Of a stretch of DNA of 5,981 nucleotides, positions 1-5,939 are shown piece by piece. The stretch's first letter is position 1. Each line of letters starts with the position of its first letter. The position numbers were made by a program, and so were the translations under genes. The DNA is from Coxiellaceae bacterium (GTDB taxonomy: Bacteria; Pseudomonadota; Gammaproteobacteria; UBA9339): contig PLMI01000144.1 of NCBI GenBank assembly GCA_003142435.1, forward strand, positions 3,902 through 9,882, given 5' to 3'. The notes beneath the pieces are model-generated. The model ran no database searches. It saw only the letters and a list, made by a program, of their open reading frames with translations, and was not told the origin of the DNA.

Positions 1-238
1 AATTTAACATCATGCCTATTGCTAATCCAGACCAGGATTTAGAAAAAATATTGCCTTGACCCGAGCCGCACCTCTTAACGCCAAGCGTTTAAATCTGTCC
101 ACGCCATGTGTAAAAACCGGAGTTTGTGAAGATTGTTTAGCTAAAGATCGCATTTGTAATTATACGGTGACAATAAAACGCGCCTGGTATCCTTATAGAA
201 TGACTGTTTTATTTGTTGACGAAAATATGGGGTTGTAA
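1..238 (+). pseudogene. C-terminal remnant of a LUD-domain (DUF162/LutC-like) protein, frame broken
   Basis: Positions 56-238 translate to a segment with AAPLNAKRL followed by a cysteine cluster (TPC, TGVCEDC, DRIC) and an ending VLFVDENMGL. These are hallmarks I recognise from the C-terminus of LUD-domain (DUF162) proteins, some of which serve in lactate utilisation. The only start available in that frame is a TTG at 56, in the middle of the domain, and an in-frame TAA lies at 23-25. The preceding family-like segment, ending DLEKIL, is read in another frame at 3-53 and stops at TGA 57-59. The simplest reading is a frameshifting indel near 50-56 in a gene that begins left of the window. The match of the first 17 codons is weaker than that of the cysteine-rich part. 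A sequencing error could also produce this. The surviving tail alone is unlikely to be functional. Family assignment is fairly sure; pseudogene status is less so. Confidence 0.68.
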
Positions 239-275
239 ATTGTTTTTTTCAGTAATTTTAATGTGCACTCGTATT

Positions 276-289
276 CTGACATTTGTCAG
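276..289. repeat. Short perfect palindrome in the spacer
   Basis: CTGACA (276-281) and TGTCAG (284-289) are perfect inverted arms separated by TT. As RNA this would form a 5-bp stem with a 4-base loop. It sits 38 bases after the LUD remnant's stop codon and has no T-run, so it is not a good terminator. It could be a protein-binding site or chance. Confidence 0.3.
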
Positions 290-331
290 CTCCGGTGCTA
301 ATATTCATGAATTGATTGTTTATCCGCAGTC

Positions 332-367
332 GCAAAAAACCATGAGAGTAAGCTCATGGTTTTTTGC
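332..367. terminator. Bidirectional intrinsic terminator, perfect 15-bp stem
   Basis: The arm GCAAAAAACCATGAG (332-346) and its exact reverse complement CTCATGGTTTTTTGC (353-367) flank a 6-base loop. The A6 tract in one arm and T6 tract in the other mean a CCATGAG core stem is followed by six U residues in either direction. It stands between the end of the LUD remnant (+) and the end of the ATPase gene (-), the usual place for a shared terminator between convergent genes. It lies about 60 bases past the ATPase stop. Confidence 0.85.
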
Positions 368-425
368 AACATCACGCGATGTAGAGTAAGCGAAATCGCG
401 AAATGCTTTAGCGGAGGAGCTTTTT

Positions 426-1604
426 TTAGTTATCCTCTTGTTGCATTAGGTATTTGTCAATATTTCTCCAGCTAATCACCTTTGTCTTAGAGCGTAATTG
501 CTCATTATCACCGCCATAAACCACATAAGATGTAGTGGAGAAGTTGTCTGTAATTTCCTGCAAATACGTAAGATTGACGAAGAAATCTTGTGCAATTGTT
601 TTACCCGATTTGAGTTCTATCGCCTCTATCGTATTTTGATATTCGTTTATGCAATCGATTTCATGTCCGATTTGATCACGCCAAAAAAATAATTTAGGAA
701 TTCGTCCTTGATTGTAATAATTTTTTATAAGTTCCGATATTATGAGATTCTCAAAAAGGGAGCCACGAGCATAGTTTGTTGTAAGTTGTGCCGGGTTTTC
801 GATATTTAGCAGCGAACAAACAATTCCTGTGTCATGGAAATATAATTTTGGTGATTTTATTAAACGTTTGCCAAAATTTTTATGGTAAGGCGGCAGTAAA
901 AATACTATAAAACTAGCTTCTAATAAACCTATCCAGGATTTTGCTGTGTTGTGTGTTATACCGCAATCATTTGCCAGAGATGATAAATTTAATAATTGGC
1001 CAGTACGTCCGGCGCATAATTTAAGAAATTTTTGAAAGAGATTTAAATCTAAAATATTTGTTATTTGTCTAACATCGCGCTCTATGTATGTTTGAATATA
1101 ACCAGGGTACCAGTCATTTGGAGCGAGATTAGATGCGTAAATACGAGGATAAAAACCAGTAAAAATAATTTCTTCTAGATTTTTAATTTCATTTTTAGTA
1201 TGTAATTCTTTTAGACTTAATGGCAATAGTGTAAAAATTGCGACACGTCCAGCCAGAGACTGTGAAATTTTCTCATTAAGTAAAAAGTGTTGTGATCCGG
1301 TTAATATATAGTTTCCTGGAATAGGATTTTCATCGCTATATGTTTGCAGATAAGAAAATAATTCAGGAGCTTTTTGTGCTTCATCAAAAATTACTTTTTT
1401 ATTATATTGCAGCAGGAAGCCGCGGGGATCAGTTGTGGCGTAACTTCGGTTGTCTGGATCCTCCAGTGTAACATAAGTATAATCGGGGAAAGCCAGTTTT
1501 GTGAAAGTAGTTTTTCCTGACTGACGTGGACCTATTATTGCAATAATAGGCATTTTTGTTGCCATGTACTTAACTTTAGTTTCAATGTCTCTATTGATAA
1601 TCAT
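426..1604 (-). CDS. AAA_14 / DUF4143 family ATP-binding protein
   Basis: A stand-alone ATPase of the AAA_14 plus DUF4143 architecture, about 390-400 residues as usual for the family; its cellular role is not established. Numbering from the longer possible start (ATG 1629-1631, 401 aa), Walker A is GPRQSGKT (34-41), Walker B is VIFDEAQ (80-86), and a sensor-like LTGSQ lies at 110-114. The family-typical YIERDV is at 182-187. A winged-helix-like segment spans about 213-249. The C-terminal part carries EID (324-326) and ELK (339-341), which fit the D...ExK pattern of a PD-(D/E)XK nuclease-like fold. I chose the internal ATG at 1602-1604 (392 aa) for three reasons: homologues begin close to IINRDI, GAG at 1614-1616 lies 9 bases upstream as a weak ribosome site, and the predicted transcription start near 1635 would leave only about 4 bases before the longer start. 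There is no frameshift or missing motif. No partner gene is adjacent, so it appears monocistronic and accessory. Confidence 0.88.
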   Translation of the reverse strand: MIINRDIETKVKYMATKMPIIAIIGPRQSGKTTFTKLAFPDYTYVTLEDPDNRSYATTDPRGFLLQYNKKVIFDEAQKAPELFSYLQTYSDENPIPGNYILTGSQHFLLNEKISQSLAGRVAIFTLLPLSLKELHTKNEIKNLEEIIFTGFYPRIYASNLAPNDWYPGYIQTYIERDVRQITNILDLNLFQKFLKLCAGRTGQLLNLSSLANDCGITHNTAKSWIGLLEASFIVFLLPPYHKNFGKRLIKSPKLYFHDTGIVCSLLNIENPAQLTTNYARGSLFENLIISELIKNYYNQGRIPKLFFWRDQIGHEIDCINEYQNTIEAIELKSGKTIAQDFFVNLTYLQEITDNFSTTSYVVYGGDNEQLRSKTKVISWRNIDKYLMQQEDN

Positions 1605-1631
1605 ATCCGCGATCTCTATATCTATTGGCAT

Positions 1632-1672
1632 ATCTTGACAAATTGTAAATCAAATTGACAATCTGTCAAGAT
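1632..1672. repeat. Inverted repeat spanning the ATPase promoter, possible operator
   Basis: ATCTTGACAAATTGT (1632-1646) and ACAATCTGTCAAGAT (1658-1672) are inverted copies matching at 14 of 15 positions, with an 11-base centre. The arms contain both the -35 and the -10 elements of the ATPase promoter, so a dimeric repressor bound here would block it. The symmetry also puts TTGACA on the plus strand at 1635-1640, with a poorer -10 (GACAAT, 1657-1662). It could instead act as an RNA hairpin, but it lies mostly upstream of the predicted transcription start. The repeat is seen directly; the operator role is inferred. Confidence 0.6.
1642..1669 (-). promoter_or_regulatory. Sigma-70-type promoter of the ATPase gene
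   Basis: On the minus strand, TTGACA (complement of 1664-1669, six of six consensus) is followed after 16 bases by TACAAT (complement of 1642-1647, five of six). Transcription would start near 1635, giving a leader of about 30 bases to the ATG at 1602-1604. This is the best consensus promoter in the window and points directly at the ATPase gene. Confidence 0.7.
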
Positions 1673-1913
1673 TTATAAATAATAATGAAGTAATTTTGCA
1701 TAAAGTTATTAAAAATCAAGACATTAGATGATGTAATTGTCTTACCCTCGTCCTGTTACTCATCCTTGGGATTTGCCTTCGGCAATTGCGAAAACCCCTC
1801 TTCTAAGAGGATTTTGTGGGAGCAAACGAGCAATAGCGATAAAATATAAAAGACACAGTTTTAAAGGAAGTCTATTGCAGAATTTGAAGGGTATATGGAT
1901 AGCTTTTGCCAAC
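1673..1913. other. Structured intergenic spacer without a convincing gene
   Basis: I see no supportable gene in the stretch between the ATPase promoter and the end of grpE. It starts AT-rich. From about 1741 to 1840 it becomes noticeably richer in GC and in small inverted repeats: TTGCC-TTC-GGCAA near 1775-1787, the CCTCTT/AAGAGG stem at 1797-1810, and outer arms ATTGC (1785-1789) and GCAAT (1830-1834) enclosing that stem. A 61-codon open frame at 1737-1922 (+) begins at a TTG without a ribosome site, overlaps the end of grpE and resembles no family I know. The compact, composition-shifted character is what a dispersed intergenic repeat would look like, but one copy cannot prove it. Confidence 0.4.
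1791..1815 (-). terminator. Probable terminator of grpE
   Basis: CCTCTT (1797-1802) and AAGAGG (1805-1810) pair, most plausibly as 5 bp around a 4-base loop. AAAA (1791-1794) and TTTT (1812-1815) can extend the stem across a small internal loop. Read on the minus strand, the GC-rich stem is followed by GGTTTTC, about 100 bases past the grpE stop. The U-run is only four bases, so termination may be weak. The near symmetry would allow some activity in both directions. Confidence 0.45.
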
Positions 1914-2495
1914 CTATTTTGACACTATAACCATGGCCGGACGCAGCAATCGATCTTTTAATAAATAACCCTTTTGCAGTACTTGCAGAACAGTATTAGG
2001 CGGTACCGTTGCATTTTCTTGAACAGCAACTGCAGAGTGTTTTTTAGGATCAAATGTTTCATTGATTGGGTTAAGCTGCGTTATGTCAAATTTTTGCAAT
2101 ACGTCCATGAACGATTTTAACGTCAATTCTACGCCGGCGTGAATGTTTTGTAGAACTACGTTATCTGTTATTTTAATTTCCATAGTTCTTTCCAGATTGT
2201 CAATAACTGGCAAAATTGCAAAAGCAAATTTTTCTATAGAATATTTGTGCGCATTTTCGACATCGCGTTCGGCGCGAAGATGGGCATTTTTTAAATCCGC
2301 AAAAGCGCGCAAATATTTTTCCTGAAACTCTTCTGCTTTTTTTTCAGCGGCAGTAAGTTTTTCATTGCATTGTTCTTTATCGAGCAAATCTAATGCTTCA
2401 ACTTCGTGAGGTTCTTCATTTTCAGCGGTTACTTTTTCTTTTTTTTGCAATTCAGGCGTTGGCCTGTTTGCAATTTCTTCCCAATTTTTTTTCAT
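1914..2495 (-). CDS. grpE: GrpE, nucleotide-exchange factor for DnaK
   Basis: A cytoplasmic co-chaperone that releases ADP from DnaK (Hsp70). The protein is 193 residues, close to the 197 of E. coli GrpE. An acidic, low-complexity N-terminus (about 1-45) leads into the long dimerisation helix (about 45-90), which includes the conserved ERDVENAHKYSIEKF at 76-90. LLPVIDNLER appears as ILPVIDNLER (94-103), then GVELTLKSFMDVLQKF (121-136). The C-terminal beta domain has FDPKKHSAV (148-156), VLQKGYLLKDRLLRPAMV (172-189). The start is ATG 2493-2495. The frame continues upstream to 2588, but that would add a hydrophobic stretch foreign to the family. The ribosome site is weak (AGAA about 6 bases upstream). 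The gene runs away from nadK-recN as in many gammaproteobacteria. dnaK does not follow it. I found no convincing heat-shock (sigma-32) promoter. Confidence 0.97.
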   Translation of the reverse strand: MKKNWEEIANRPTPELQKKEKVTAENEEPHEVEALDLLDKEQCNEKLTAAEKKAEEFQEKYLRAFADLKNAHLRAERDVENAHKYSIEKFAFAILPVIDNLERTMEIKITDNVVLQNIHAGVELTLKSFMDVLQKFDITQLNPINETFDPKKHSAVAVQENATVPPNTVLQVLQKGYLLKDRLLRPAMVIVSK

Positions 2496-2580
2496 AATAA
2501 TTCTATTTAAATTTGACTGTGATAATGTGCAAAAATGATCTGTAAAAGACACAAAACATGTAATAAAAAATATCAATAAA

Positions 2581-2624
2581 ATCAACAACTTACGATTTTT
2601 AACAAAAAAATTATCTTTGTTGAT
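2581..2624. repeat. Inverted repeat between grpE and nadK
   Basis: ATCAACAA (2581-2588) and TTGTTGAT (2617-2624) are perfect 8-base inverted arms 28 bases apart. The right arm overlaps the -35 box of the nadK promoter. The left arm supplies a TTGTTGATT on the minus strand, facing grpE. Wide spacing and AT-richness make an RNA structure unlikely. A binding site for a shared regulator is possible, but chance is not excluded. Confidence 0.3.
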
Positions 2625-2647
2625 ACTTAATTAGATAAAATTATAAC
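2620..2647 (+). promoter_or_regulatory. Likely sigma-70 promoter of nadK-recN
   Basis: TTGATA (2620-2625) and TATAAC (2642-2647) each match five of six consensus bases and are 16 bases apart. Transcription would begin near 2654, leaving a leader of about 96 bases before the nadK start. AT-rich DNA yields such matches by chance, but position and spacing suit the operon. Confidence 0.55.
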
Positions 2648-2711
2648 TGTTAAATACGTAAGAGACAATTATTTGCTCGTTGTCATTGCTTTTTTTGTAA
2701 ATAATCATAAA

Positions 2712-2730
2712 AATAAGTAAATCACTTATT
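2712..2730 (+). promoter_or_regulatory. Leader hairpin just ahead of the nadK ribosome site
   Basis: AATAAGT (2712-2718) and ACTTATT (2724-2730) form a perfect 7-bp stem with a 5-base loop. It ends 4 bases before AGGA (2735-2738), the ribosome site 11 bases ahead of the ATG at 2750. Being AT-rich, the stem is weak. It could modulate ribosome access or be incidental. Confidence 0.35.
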
Positions 2731-2749
2731 GTTTAGGAATCTTAAAGTT

Positions 2750-3625
2750 ATGAAATTAAAATTCAAAAGGATAGCGCTTATTGGCAAAGAACAAACTCCA
2801 CATATTGTAGAGACGCTGCAGGCTTTAATTGAGTATTTAAAACCATATGAAGCAGAGTTGGTTTTAGAAGTGGAAACAGCGAAACTTTTGCCGAAGGAAA
2901 AATTGCCAAAGGTTTTTTACGCCGATTTAAAAAAGCACGCAGATCTTTTGATTGTCGTCGGCGGCGATGGAAGTATCTTGAACGCTGCACCTTTTGCATC
3001 TTTGCAAGATATACCGGTTATTGGCATAAATAGAGGGCGTTTAGGATTTTTGACAGATATTTTGCCGCATAAAATAGAGAGCATTGCTTCGATTTTACAA
3101 GGAGATTACTCTTTGGAAACGCGGTTTCTTTTGCGCGTAGAGGCATTTTCTGAAGAAGTTTCCATCGGGGCAGGAAAAGCATTGAATGACATTGTTTTGC
3201 TTTCGGAAACTGCGGGGTATATGGAAGAACTTGAAGTTTATATTGATGATAAATTTATGTGCACTTATTCTGCTGATGGTCTCATAATATCAACGCCAAC
3301 CGGGTCTACAGCTCATGCGCTTTCGGGAGGAGGGCCTATTTTACATCCAAATTTGCAGGCAATTGTTTTGGTTCCTATGCTGTCGCACAACTTAAGCAGC
3401 CGGCCGATTGTTATTGATAGCGCAAGTAATATTAAATTAGTGGTTTCACAGCACAATAGAAAAAGCGCACAAATAAACTGTGATGGCAAAAAGCAAATTC
3501 TGATACCAAAAGGAGGCTATATTTGCATTAACAAAACGGATGAAAAACTAAAATTATTGCATCCAAAAGATTATGATTACTTTGAGACTTTGCGATCGAA
3601 GCTGCATTGGGAAAAACAGAATTAA
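2750..3625 (+). CDS. nadK: NAD kinase
   Basis: A cytoplasmic enzyme that phosphorylates NAD+ to NADP+, the sole route to NADP in most bacteria. The protein is 291 residues, against 292 in E. coli. The catalytic GGDG motif is at 71-74, followed by IGINRGRLGFLTD (91-103). The substrate-binding LND is at 145-147, and the family signature DGLIISTPTGSTAHALSGGG spans 176-195. The C-terminus HPKDYDYFETLRSKLHW (271-287) closely resembles the gammaproteobacterial form. I chose ATG 2750 because AGGA lies 11 bases upstream and the length fits. An in-frame TTG at 2729 would add seven residues and overlap the leader hairpin and ribosome site. It is the first gene of a probable nadK-recN unit, 38 bases before recN, and is divergent from grpE. 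Confidence 0.97.
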   Translation: MKLKFKRIALIGKEQTPHIVETLQALIEYLKPYEAELVLEVETAKLLPKEKLPKVFYADLKKHADLLIVVGGDGSILNAAPFASLQDIPVIGINRGRLGFLTDILPHKIESIASILQGDYSLETRFLLRVEAFSEEVSIGAGKALNDIVLLSETAGYMEELEVYIDDKFMCTYSADGLIISTPTGSTAHALSGGGPILHPNLQAIVLVPMLSHNLSSRPIVIDSASNIKLVVSQHNRKSAQINCDGKKQILIPKGGYICINKTDEKLKLLHPKDYDYFETLRSKLHWEKQN

Positions 3626-3663
3626 AGCTCTAAGAGAGATTCAAAAATAAAAACTGCTAAGAA

Positions 3664-5343
3664 ATGCTTACAAATATCACTATAAAAAATTTTACGATAA
3701 TAAAAGAAGCCGAAATCGATTTTTATGACGGGATGGGAGTTATTACCGGAGAAACCGGCGCAGGCAAATCTGTAATTTTAGATGCGCTGGATTTAGTTTT
3801 GGGTGGGCGATGCGATAGCTCTTTAATTCGTGATGGCGATGAAAGCGCAGAAATAACGGCTATTTTTGACATTTCACACAATGCGCTTGCTCAAAACTGG
3901 TTGCAAGAAAATGAATTTGCATGTGAAAAAGAATGCTTCTTACGGCGCGTCATAAAAAATGATGGACGTTCTAAAGTATTTATTAATGGCAGCATGGCAA
4001 CTTCGCAACTGGTACGTGACTTAGGAAGTTTATTGATTAGTATTCTTGGGCAGCACGAGTCACAGCTTTTATTAAAGCCGGAGAAACAACTGGAATTACT
4101 CGATAATTTTGCAGGTAATAATCAACAATGCGAAGAAGTTGCCAATTTATATTATTCGTGGAGCAAAGCTAAAAAGGATGCGGAAGAATTACAGAATCTT
4201 GCCGAAAATTTTCAGGGAAAACTAGATTTTGTTAATTATCAACTCAAAGAGTTGGATGACTTATCTTTGCAAGATGGAGAGGTCTTGGATTTACATCGCG
4301 AGCATACTTTTTTAAGCAATGCCGAAAATGTGATTGCAAGCTGTAATAACACACTCCAAGTGATGTCTGATGAGGAGGCTGGAAATGCTTTAAGTTATTT
4401 GCACAGGGCAAAAGATGAGCTCGGGCAAGTAAAAATTGAAGAGGAAAAATTTAAGACAATTTTTGCACTATTGGAAACTGCGATCATCAACAGTGAGGAG
4501 GCGACTAATGAATTGCGTTCTTACCTTGGTTCAATTGAATTAAATCAGAACAGATTGGCTGAAATTGATGAGCGGTTACATTGTATTTATGATATTAGCC
4601 GTAAGCACAAAGTAAAACCAGAGGAGTTATTTTTTATTTATCAAAAACTAAAAAAGCAAAAGGAAGATTTATCAGCCTTAGATGATAATTTGCAAAAGAC
4701 GCAAGAAACTATAAATATTTTTGTCAATAGATTCAAAAAAGAAGCTGACAAATTGAGCGATGAAAGGAGGCGCGCGGCTTTAAAGTTGGGAGAATTAATT
4801 ACAGACAAAATGCAATTTTTAGGAATGGAAGGCGGGAAGTTTGCAATTGTTTTTCATGACTATCCCAGCGATTCTTTCAATGCAAATGGATTGGAAACGC
4901 TGGAATTTTATGTGAGCGCTAATCCAGGAATGTCTATGCTTCCTTTGCGCAAAGTGGTGTCGGGAGGAGAGTTGTCTCGTATTAGTTTGGCAATAAAAGT
5001 TGTTACTGTAAATAAGAAAAATACAACTCCAGCTTTAATTTTTGATGAAGTTGATGTTGGCATTGGCGGCAAAACTGCACAAATCGTGGGGAAATTGTTG
5101 AGTGATTTAGCGCAAAATTCGCAAGTTCTTTGCGTTACTCATTTGCCGCAAGTAGCAGTTAATGGCAAATGGCATATCAAAATAGAAAAAATAACCGATG
5201 GAAAATCAACTCATGCCATTGTAAAAAATCTTAGCAAAAAAGATCGTGTTAATGAAATTGCAAGAATGTTGGGCGGGGTTGATATTTCAGTTAATACTTT
5301 AGCAACCGCGAAAGAGATGTTAGAAGAATCAAAAGATTATTAA
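3664..5343 (+). CDS. recN: DNA repair protein RecN
   Basis: An SMC-like ATPase that acts on the nucleoid in recombinational repair of double-strand breaks. The protein is 559 residues, against 553 in E. coli. Walker A is GETGAGKS (29-36), with the Q-loop region LGQHESQ at 128-134. Two shorter coiled-coil arms lie at about 155-215 and 290-375. The ABC signature VSGGELSR is at 432-439, Walker B ALIFDEVD at 457-464, GIGG at 466-469 and the H-loop VTHLPQVA at 491-498. All motifs are intact. The ATG at 3664 has only a weak purine-rich ribosome site (AAGA directly before it), so translational coupling to nadK is plausible. I found no LexA box before recN or nadK, whereas E. coli recN is under strong SOS control. 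Its stop codon overlaps that of the next, convergent gene. bamE, often next to recN, is absent. Confidence 0.98.
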   Translation: MLTNITIKNFTIIKEAEIDFYDGMGVITGETGAGKSVILDALDLVLGGRCDSSLIRDGDESAEITAIFDISHNALAQNWLQENEFACEKECFLRRVIKNDGRSKVFINGSMATSQLVRDLGSLLISILGQHESQLLLKPEKQLELLDNFAGNNQQCEEVANLYYSWSKAKKDAEELQNLAENFQGKLDFVNYQLKELDDLSLQDGEVLDLHREHTFLSNAENVIASCNNTLQVMSDEEAGNALSYLHRAKDELGQVKIEEEKFKTIFALLETAIINSEEATNELRSYLGSIELNQNRLAEIDERLHCIYDISRKHKVKPEELFFIYQKLKKQKEDLSALDDNLQKTQETINIFVNRFKKEADKLSDERRRAALKLGELITDKMQFLGMEGGKFAIVFHDYPSDSFNANGLETLEFYVSANPGMSMLPLRKVVSGGELSRISLAIKVVTVNKKNTTPALIFDEVDVGIGGKTAQIVGKLLSDLAQNSQVLCVTHLPQVAVNGKWHIKIEKITDGKSTHAIVKNLSKKDRVNEIARMLGGVDISVNTLATAKEMLEESKDY

Positions 5344-5939
5344 CTTACTTGTGTGGCGATGGGAGTTCGCATCCCAACATGAGAATGTCTCATTTCACCT
5401 TTACGGTCAAGTGTAGGTGCATGGTGTAATGATATATGCCTTATTGGTAACTTATAATTTTCAGGTGTTGATTTTATTACATCCCTTGCTGTATTAAGAT
5501 ACTGTTTTGTTATAACGATGAGATGCTTATCACGGGTTTCTTCTTTTATTTCTGCCTTACCAATTATTTTGAGAACAGAGTTTTTGAAATCTTCAGGTTT
5601 ACATTCCCCTGTATGGAGTTTTAATTCTAGCGCCGTAAATTCTTCGTTGAGATCATATAAGAATCTCATAATATATCTGCTCTCATTTTCGTGTTGCTTC
5701 CATGTATTTTGTGTTAAGTTGAGGTCTGGTTTTTTCTCTTGAATAAGTTCATTTTGTACTCTTAGGCAATCCTGCAAACAGATTATTAGTTGCTGCTTTT
5801 CTTCTATTTGTCTGCTGATAGTTTCAAGCTTTAATTCCATCGTCTTTTTCTCTTCCGGCGACATTTGCTCACTACTCATACTACCAGTTTCAGGTGTGAT
5901 TTTAAAATTTGACAAGCTTTTTTGCAGTGTTTTGGTCAT
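5340..5939 (-). CDS. Unrecognised coiled-coil protein, possibly 5'-partial
   Basis: I do not recognise this protein. From ATG 5937-5939 it has 199 residues, is rich in Glu, Lys, Gln and Leu, and lacks a signal peptide or membrane segment. Residues about 28-70 form a strong candidate coiled coil, with more helix at about 83-110 and 115-160. The tail (160-199) is different: basic, His-rich and non-helical. The start is uncertain. No ribosome site precedes 5939, and the frame stays open for all 14 codons to the window edge at 5981, so the gene may begin further right. Conversely, the best internal ribosome-like sequence (GGAAGAG, 9 bases spacing) precedes codon 34. It converges on recN with a 4-base overlap. 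The length of the open frame and its regular helical composition argue it is real. A secreted or host-directed role would be speculation. Confidence 0.72.
   Translation of the reverse strand: MTKTLQKSLSNFKITPETGSMSSEQMSPEEKKTMELKLETISRQIEEKQQLIICLQDCLRVQNELIQEKKPDLNLTQNTWKQHENESRYIMRFLYDLNEEFTALELKLHTGECKPEDFKNSVLKIIGKAEIKEETRDKHLIVITKQYLNTARDVIKSTPENYKLPIRHISLHHAPTLDRKGEMRHSHVGMRTPIATQVS
5360..5393 (+). terminator. Tandem hairpins just past recN, possible weak terminator
   Basis: TGGGA (5360-5364) pairs with TCCCA (5372-5376) around 7 bases. Directly after it, ATGAGA (5379-5384) pairs with TCTCAT (5388-5393) around 3 bases. They begin 17 bases beyond the recN stop, inside the 3' end of the opposing gene. 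No U-run follows, so this is not a standard intrinsic terminator. The hairpins may stabilise the recN transcript end or simply be coding sequence. Confidence 0.3.

Noticed and set aside
375..400. Hairpin CGCGAT (375-380) / ATCGCG (395-400) near the ATPase 3' end
   Set aside because: It has six base pairs around a 14-base loop, with a competing GCGA/TCGC pairing inside and no U-run. It is too weak to call beside the strong terminator at 332-367.
1655..1683. Plus-strand promoter TTGACA (1655-1660) with AATAAT (1678-1683), 17-base spacing
   Set aside because: It matches consensus fairly well, but no gene follows on the plus strand before grpE converges, and AT-rich DNA gives such matches by chance.
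1737..1922. 61-codon plus-strand open frame in the spacer behind grpE
   Set aside because: It begins at TTG with no ribosome site, overlaps the end of grpE on the other strand, contains terminator-like hairpins and resembles no family I know. It is better explained as structured intergenic DNA.
2496..2588. N-terminal extension of GrpE with a hydrophobic, signal-like stretch
   Set aside because: GrpE is cytosolic and the family starts near the inner ATG at 2493-2495. The extension is AT-rich leader sequence that happens to be open.
2645..2662. Possible LexA box beginning with CTGT at 2647
   Set aside because: After eight bases the sequence is TAAG rather than ACAG, so only a half-site is present.
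2729..2749. TTG start adding seven residues to NadK
   Set aside because: It would place the AGGA ribosome site inside the gene and has no site of its own. The ATG at 2750 gives the normal family length.
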